From Kutzneria sp036403095 (GTDB taxonomy: Bacteria > Actinomycetota > Actinomycetes > Mycobacteriales > Pseudonocardiaceae), in contig DASWRQ010000119.1 in the NCBI GenBank assembly GCA_036403095.1, positions 1 to 64,000 of the forward strand: DNA of 64,000 bases, given 5' to 3'. Made by a program: the position numbers and the translations under genes. The notes below the pieces were generated by a model. The model was not told the origin of the DNA. It searched no databases and worked only from the letters and a program-made list of their open reading frames with translations. Positions within the stretch are counted from its first letter, which is position 1; every line of letters starts with the position of its first letter. This document shows, in pieces, positions 58,978 to 64,000 of the stretch.

Positions 58978-61245
58978 CTAAACCGGCGACCCGACCGACC
59001 GTCCGAACCGCACCGGATCCGCCACCGGCCCGGTTGCCGCTCGAAGCTTCGCCGCCTCCTCCAGCCGCGCCAGTTGAACCCCGCCGCCGATCTCCCCCAG
59101 CAGGATCCGCCCACCTTCGACGCCGAGCACCTGGAACCGGGTCCCCGGCAGGAACACGATCGGCTCCAGCTCCGGCTCGAAGTATCCGGTCCGTCGCCCA
59201 CTGTCGGACCAGATGACGAACTCCGCATCCCCGGGCAGCGCGACCTCGGGCGACGTGACGGCATTCAGGAAGCTGACCTCGGTCAGGATCGCCCCGGCCC
59301 GATGGGTCCCGGGATCCAATGCCCCGCCGCAGAACGCGACGCCCTCATACACCGGCAACCGCTGCAGCCCCGAGATCACGCAGCTCAGGAACGGCAGCAG
59401 AGCGTCGACGTCCCCGGACAGCAAGGCTTCGTCGGCTTTCCGCTCACCGGCGGCCAAATACACGAGCACGGCGACCAGGTCGGTGACCACGGACTGGAGT
59501 TCGCCCTCACGAAGCGAGGGGTGCTGAACGAGCAGTCGCAGCACCCGGCTGGCATAGGAGTCGTACTGGTCACCGAGAGTTCGCCGCATCCAACCCCGGT
59601 GTTCGTCCAACGCGGTCTCGGCGGCGACCAAGGTGTCGAGCATGGTGTCGACGTCGATACCGGGATCGACCAGGAAGGGCTCCACCCGAGCGGGCACCGG
59701 CGGCGACTCGACCGGCAGCGGCCACGCCTCGGCCGAGATGGAAGCCGTGGCAGAGCCGGAAACGGGCTCGGCGACCGAAGCGTCGGCCCCGGAGATCTGG
59801 AGTTCCATCTGACGGCGAAGCAGCACCATGGTCGGCAGGTCGTCACCGATGTCGTAGTTGATGTCGGCATCCACCGGCTCGACATCCGAAGCACCCGACG
59901 CAACCGGGGCAACCGGGGCACCCGAAGCACCCGAAGCACCCACAACATCACAAGGAGCCGCAACAACAACCGGCTCCTCGGCCTCGGGCTCCGCCGCCTT
60001 GGGCGCCTCCCCGAACACGAGCCGCACCACCCGCTGCGTCTCAGGGTCCAAGCCGGCGAACAGTTTCGCCCCAGCCACGCTGACCTCGTCGCCGACGGGC
60101 TCCCCCGGCACCCCGACGGTCAGCCGAGCCCATTCCGGGTCCACCGGCATGGACCGGACGGCATCGTCGCCGGCCACTCCGGCGGCCCGTACCCACAGCC
60201 CAGAAGTCACGGCCTCGACAACGACGCTCTCGCTGAGCTCCCACAGCCCCGGCCGCAGCGGCTTCAACCCGGCCACCGGCGGCCGAGCGGCCACGACCTC
60301 AGGCGCCTTCCCGGGCCGATATCGCAGCTCAGTGGCGAAGGACCGCCAGGTCGGACGGCCGTCACCGGAGACGATCCCGACCTCGATGCCGCGTTCCGTC
60401 GACAGCGGCAGCCCGTTGTACGCGATCACCGGCCGACCGATGGTGTCGGCGGCGAACTGCCCGAGCTCAGCGCCGAACGAAGCGAACCGGACCCGCCGGC
60501 GGATCTCCTCGGGCAACGCCTCCCACAGTGCCCGCAGGTCCGACGACGGCAGCCGAGCCTCCTCGGGCCCGCCCAGCACGACGGTCAGCACGTCCATCCG
60601 CACCGGCACACCGAACGCCAGCACGGAATGCCGGCGCAGAGCGGCGGTCGGCGTGGCGTGCAGCCACAACCCGGTCGGCACCGGCTCCGCGACCGACACC
60701 GGCCCGGCGCGCCACGGGGCAGTCGTCATGAACGACTCCCATTCGGGCGACGGGAAGCGCGCGCCGAGGGCCTCGCTGGGCTTGTCGGGGTGGAAGCTGC
60801 GCCAGGCCCCGGTGGCGTGGGCGTTGGCGACGAACGTGGACCCGCCGGGAACCGGCACCAACGTTCCGTCGGGCGCGACGACCTCGGCCTGGAGCTGCTC
60901 GGACAGCCACTGCGCGGCGATGGCCCGGGTCGGCCCGCTGCCGGAGGCGCTGCCGGCGCCGGACACGGCCAGCCGCACGGGGCCACGCCCACGTAGTGCC
61001 TGCACCAGGGCGCTCCAGTAGCCGCCGTTGTCACCGGACGGGAAGTCGACCACGACCATCGTGCGCCCCGTGTCGGCCGGCACGGACGCGGCCAGGGCCA
61101 TCGCGTGCCACCCCGGCCCGGGCGGCGCGGAGACGACGAGCGTCGTCCCGACCTGACGCGTCTGGAACTCCACGACCGGTGGCTGCGGCGCCGCCGGCGC
61201 CGGCGTCGAGGGCTTCGACCGGCGCGACTTCAACCAGTTGATCAT
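58978..61245 (-). CDS. Large T7SS-operon protein with degenerate ART-like C-terminal domain
   Basis: 755 aa. Basic start, then two regions of about 200 residues each (10-210, 210-410) that I do not recognise, an acidic/Ala-Pro-rich linker (about 410-540) and a C-terminal domain of about 170 residues. The end, LPVYEGVAFCGGALDPGTHRAG... with VSFLNAVTSPE and EPELEPIVFLPGTRFQVLGVE, follows the beta-strand order of ADP-ribosyltransferases (R-S-E), but the Arg position is Cys or absent and the Ser block is altered, so it is probably a non-catalytic ART-like fold. It is the last gene of the operon with the T7SS-associated and giant proteins. Confidence 0.75.
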   Translation of the reverse strand: MINWLKSRRSKPSTPAPAAPQPPVVEFQTRQVGTTLVVSAPPGPGWHAMALAASVPADTGRTMVVVDFPSGDNGGYWSALVQALRGRGPVRLAVSGAGSASGSGPTRAIAAQWLSEQLQAEVVAPDGTLVPVPGGSTFVANAHATGAWRSFHPDKPSEALGARFPSPEWESFMTTAPWRAGPVSVAEPVPTGLWLHATPTAALRRHSVLAFGVPVRMDVLTVVLGGPEEARLPSSDLRALWEALPEEIRRRVRFASFGAELGQFAADTIGRPVIAYNGLPLSTERGIEVGIVSGDGRPTWRSFATELRYRPGKAPEVVAARPPVAGLKPLRPGLWELSESVVVEAVTSGLWVRAAGVAGDDAVRSMPVDPEWARLTVGVPGEPVGDEVSVAGAKLFAGLDPETQRVVRLVFGEAPKAAEPEAEEPVVVAAPCDVVGASGASGAPVAPVASGASDVEPVDADINYDIGDDLPTMVLLRRQMELQISGADASVAEPVSGSATASISAEAWPLPVESPPVPARVEPFLVDPGIDVDTMLDTLVAAETALDEHRGWMRRTLGDQYDSYASRVLRLLVQHPSLREGELQSVVTDLVAVLVYLAAGERKADEALLSGDVDALLPFLSCVISGLQRLPVYEGVAFCGGALDPGTHRAGAILTEVSFLNAVTSPEVALPGDAEFVIWSDSGRRTGYFEPELEPIVFLPGTRFQVLGVEGGRILLGEIGGGVQLARLEEAAKLRAATGPVADPVRFGRSVGSPV

Positions 61246-61322
61246 GGAGCCCTCACAACGGGCTCACCGAGGTCGGAGGTCACGCGCACGCCTCCGATAC
61301 TGCCAGGTCCCCCCGGCCACCT

Positions 61323-61835
61323 TCACCCGGCCGGGTGAACAGCCGCGTCCGCGATGGTGGCCGCCAACAACCGGGTCGACGTGGACGCACCCGGGTTGAC
61401 CAGGGCATCCACCTCGTGCTCGGCCAGCATGCCGGCCAACTCGGCGGCGTTGACGACCTGCCACGCCTCGGCCCGCACCCGGCCCCGGTGCGCCGGCGCG
61501 GTGGTCACCAGCAGCGACAGCACGTCGTCGGGAGCGGGCGCGATCAGCGGCCGCTGGTGCTCGTCCAGCGCCACCCCGAACTCGGACTCCCGGATCACGG
61601 CGAACAGGGCGTCGGTGTCGACCTCGCCGTCGGCGGCCATCCGCAGCGCGGCGTCCACCGGGTCGGTCGGCGACTCCGGCGTCAGCGGCTCGTAGTCGGG
61701 GTTGGGCTCGAACCGGCCGACGACGCCGTCGATCACCAGCCAACCGCCGACCACCGACTCGCCCGGCGGGTTCTGCCCGTCGGAAGCCGGCTGCCAGGCC
61801 GGGTCGACCAGGAACAGCCACTGGTCACTGGTCAT
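61323..61835 (-). CDS. Type VII secretion system-associated protein
   Basis: 170 aa from ATG 61835. WLFLVDPAWQPASDGQNPP, VVGGWLVIDGVVGRFEPNPDY and SPTDPVDAALR match a protein family commonly annotated in actinobacteria as type VII secretion system-associated. The C-terminal half resembles SseB-type domains (HRGRVRAEAWQVVNA). It overlaps the upstream giant gene by 11 bases, so it is translationally coupled, and is followed 77 bases later by the 755-aa gene. A chaperone or immunity-like role for the giant protein is inference. Confidence 0.82.
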   Translation of the reverse strand: MTSDQWLFLVDPAWQPASDGQNPPGESVVGGWLVIDGVVGRFEPNPDYEPLTPESPTDPVDAALRMAADGEVDTDALFAVIRESEFGVALDEHQRPLIAPAPDDVLSLLVTTAPAHRGRVRAEAWQVVNAAELAGMLAEHEVDALVNPGASTSTRLLAATIADAAVHPAG

Positions 61836-64000
61836 CGGCCTCACGCCCCTCGCTCGGCACGCCGACAGAGCCAACGGTGTTGACAGAGCCTGACGGCGGC
61901 AACTCTATCCCTATCATCCGCATCTCCATCTGAGCGGTCGCGGCGGCCGCCGCGTTGCCGCCCTGCGCCCACGCCCGCGCCATGCCGTCCAATAGATGCG
62001 ACAGCATCAGGCCCGCGGCCACCGGGTCGCCGGCCTTGCGCAGGTACGGGTTGAGCGCGCCGTCGCGTTCCAGCATCTCCACGGCCCGCTGCAAGCCGGC
62101 CCGGAACTTGCCGGCGGCGGCTTCGCCCTCGACGGTCTTGATCTCCTCGGCCGCCTCGTCGGTGGTGGACTTCACCAGGTCCACGGTCTCCGACGAGGCC
62201 CCGTTCCCGGCCAACCGCTCGCCGAGGCCCTTGGGCACGACCGGCGCGTCGGGGATGGGCTCCAGCAGGTGCGCACTCAGCGGCGCGGGTCGCTTGAGCC
62301 GGCCGAGCGGCAGGGCCGAGGTCCAGCGGCGGACCCGCGCCAGCGGGCTGTCGTCGCTGAAGTGCTTGCCCAGCACGGAACCGTCGGCCGACCGGACCGC
62401 CGCGTCGTGGAACCGTGCGGCCGGGGGCGAGACGGTGTGCCGGGTCTGGTCGCCGTGGTCGAGGTGCATGGTGACCACCGATTCGCGCGGGTTGGGGCGG
62501 TCGGGGGCGTGCTCGCCGCGGATCGCGTCCCGCGGGATCAGCTGGTCGACGTCGATCTCGCGGGTATTGGGCGGCGCGTACAGGTTCAGCTTCTGCTGTA
62601 CCCGGTGCTGCAGGTACTCCCACACCTGCTGAGCACGGTTGGCCCCGGAGCCGATCGCGGCCTCGCGCCCGTCGCCGAACCGGGATCCCTTGCTGTAGCC
62701 CACGATCTCGGCCTTGGGCAGCGGCAGCCCGTCGGCCTGCCGCTCCAGCGCCACCTTGGCCAGCCGGTCAGCGAACCGGTCCAGCTCGCCGAGGTCGCGC
62801 GGCAGCTCGGACTTGCCGCTCTTGAACGACACGCTGACCGGGTCGTGGGCGACCGGCGAGGTGAGCGGTCCGTGCTCGCCCAGCGCGGTGAGCTGCACCG
62901 GCCGGGTCACCTTGCCGTCGCCCTCGTGCCAGGTGGACTCGCCGGTGACGGTGAACCGCTCGCGGGCGCTGCCCACCGGCACCGGCACCCACTGGTCGCG
63001 GCGGTCGCGGTACCGGTCGGTGATCGAGTGCACCGTCCCGCTCACCGCCGGGTCGGAGGCGATGTGGGACAGCACGACCGCGGTGACGATGTCGGGCCGC
63101 TGGTGCTTGCCGGCCTTGCGGTGCACGTCGGCGAGGTCGAGGTGGCCGCCGTTGTCAGGCAGTTTGCGCACGGCGTCGTCGGCGATGGCCTTGGCCAGCC
63201 GCATGGTCCCGGCCCGGTCGGACAGGCCGATCTTGCCGTCGACCCGGGCCGGGCTGTCGGCGTACTGCCACCCCTTGCCCATGGCCGTGGCGATCTCGGT
63301 GACCATGGCGGCCTCGTGCTTGGGCAGGACCTGGCCGAAGACGGTGTAGTGGCCGCCGCTCTCCACCGCGGTGAGCCGGTCGCCGTGGCCCTCGCCGAAC
63401 AGCATGACCTGGCTGGCGCCGATCACCCGGTCGGCCTTGTGCTTGGAGGCCAGCGCCACCTGGAGGTCGTGGGCGAGCCCGCCGGGTCCGTCGACCGCGC
63501 CGGCCCGGCAGGCCAGCAGCATCGTGGTGCGCCGGCCGCCGTCGACGGCCTTGGCGAAACCCTCGGTGCGCACGGCGATGTCGGCCAGCGTGTCGGCCTT
63601 CACCTGCACGTCGCCGAGGCCGCGGACGTGCAGGCCGGCGCTGTACGGGTTGGCGTGCGCCATCAGCACCGCGGACTCGTCGGCCAGGCCGGGCACGGTG
63701 GTGGCCAGGTCCTTGTCGTTGGCGACACGGCCATGGCCGTCCTTGTCGTACTGGTAGACCCGGTCCGGGTTGGCGCCACCGGCCCAGCGCTCGGCCAGCT
63801 TGCGGTCGGCCGGATCGTGGAAGAAGGACGTGCCGAACACCTTGCCGGAGCCGTCGCGCAGCGCGGTGTGGGTGACGCCGGACAGCGGGAACCGGCGCTC
63901 ACGGCCGGCGCTGTCCTCGCCGCTGAACCAGTCCTGGCGCGTGTCGCCGTGGGTCTGCTCGTGCGACAGCGAGTGCATGCCGCCCTGCGGATCGTGCGCC
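61825..64000 (-). CDS. Giant protein with caspase/C80-like Cys-His domain and OmpA-like domain (C-terminal part; 5' end outside window)
   Basis: At least 724 codons, open to the right edge. Near the visible N-terminus a HSLSHEQTHGD stretch may be metal-binding. A caspase-like/C80-type module has His in LMAHANPYSAG and Cys in TMLLACRAGAVDGP, as in the very large actinobacterial proteins annotated lonely Cys domain-containing. An OmpA-like segment follows (VSFKSGKSELPRDLGELDRFAD ... EIVGYSKGSRFGDGREAA...GANRAQQVWEYL), then an Ala-rich helical end (GMARAWAQGGNAAAAATAQ). Operon with a T7SS-associated gene suggests an exported polymorphic effector. The N-terminal WXG/LXG-type signal, if any, is outside the window. 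Confidence 0.8.
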   Translation of the reverse strand, partial: AHDPQGGMHSLSHEQTHGDTRQDWFSGEDSAGRERRFPLSGVTHTALRDGSGKVFGTSFFHDPADRKLAERWAGGANPDRVYQYDKDGHGRVANDKDLATTVPGLADESAVLMAHANPYSAGLHVRGLGDVQVKADTLADIAVRTEGFAKAVDGGRRTTMLLACRAGAVDGPGGLAHDLQVALASKHKADRVIGASQVMLFGEGHGDRLTAVESGGHYTVFGQVLPKHEAAMVTEIATAMGKGWQYADSPARVDGKIGLSDRAGTMRLAKAIADDAVRKLPDNGGHLDLADVHRKAGKHQRPDIVTAVVLSHIASDPAVSGTVHSITDRYRDRRDQWVPVPVGSARERFTVTGESTWHEGDGKVTRPVQLTALGEHGPLTSPVAHDPVSVSFKSGKSELPRDLGELDRFADRLAKVALERQADGLPLPKAEIVGYSKGSRFGDGREAAIGSGANRAQQVWEYLQHRVQQKLNLYAPPNTREIDVDQLIPRDAIRGEHAPDRPNPRESVVTMHLDHGDQTRHTVSPPAARFHDAAVRSADGSVLGKHFSDDSPLARVRRWTSALPLGRLKRPAPLSAHLLEPIPDAPVVPKGLGERLAGNGASSETVDLVKSTTDEAAEEIKTVEGEAAAGKFRAGLQRAVEMLERDGALNPYLRKAGDPVAAGLMLSHLLDGMARAWAQGGNAAAAATAQMEMRMIGIELPPSGSVNTVGSVGVPSEGREADDQ

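Noticed and set aside
59074..60996. 640-codon plus-strand open frame
   Set aside because: Antisense to the 755-aa protein; composition dominated by Arg, Pro, Gln and His typical of shadow frames.

Overview
This is a high-GC, densely coding 64-kb actinobacterial chromosome window. Third codon positions are almost all G or C, start codons overlap upstream stops (ATGA, GTGA, TGATG), and several genes look leaderless, with a TAnnnT hexamer 6-7 nt before the start codon. An SsgA-family sporulation protein, an AfsR-type regulator, a WS/DGAT acyltransferase, an Rv0474/Rv0475 (XRE-HbhA)-like pair and a type VII secretion-associated operon point to a filamentous, spore-forming actinomycete. Pseudonocardiales is my best guess; the species cannot be named from sequence alone. 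No rRNA, tRNA, CRISPR or intact prophage was seen.

Layout. 1-17 kb: heterodimeric ABC exporter (left member cut by the window edge), Ser/Thr kinase, DoxX protein, MalQ, two alpha/beta hydrolases coupled to a WS/DGAT, the XRE/HbhA-like pair, and a LacI-controlled carbohydrate operon (Gfo/Idh, DUF993, sugar isomerase, LacI) with a visible promoter and operator. 16-31 kb: LtrA, a double-domain glycosyltransferase coupled to a HemN-like radical SAM protein, LysE, metallophosphoesterase, SsgA-like protein, methyltransferase, NarL-type two-component pair, SDR-VOC-QueA operon, STAS protein, and a divergent unknown/Nudix pair. 31-40 kb: Crp-family regulator, decayed alcohol dehydrogenase next to an intact aldehyde dehydrogenase, and a BlaI/M56 sensor pair with three near-identical BlaI-type operators serving a DMT-like protein, a DedA protein, a GT4 glycosyltransferase and a PAP2 phosphatase. 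40-52 kb: DinB-like gene bracketed by 60-bp direct repeats, VOC protein, TrpF, zinc-ribbon membrane proteins including a pair sharing an amyloid-like terminal motif, trypsin-like protease, phosphorelay genes and a large AfsR/NB-ARC regulator.

52-59 kb is a zone of mobile DNA and decay. An IS110-family element carries a candidate bridge-RNA region. An IS66-family element (8-bp target duplication, matched inverted repeats) splits a protein O-mannosyltransferase gene. A frameshifted DUF222/HNH nuclease gene is bracketed by two inverted copies of a ~115-bp multi-stem palindrome whose stems covary. 59-64 kb: a minus-strand operon with the C-terminal part of a giant caspase-like/OmpA-like protein (running off the right edge), a type VII secretion-associated protein and a 755-aa protein with a degenerate ART-like C-terminus.

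The strongest candidates for undescribed biology are the hairpin-bracketed HNH cassette, the BlaI-controlled polyprenyl-lipid/envelope regulon, the motif-sharing gene pair at 42.6-44.7 kb, and the giant-protein/T7SS/ART operon.
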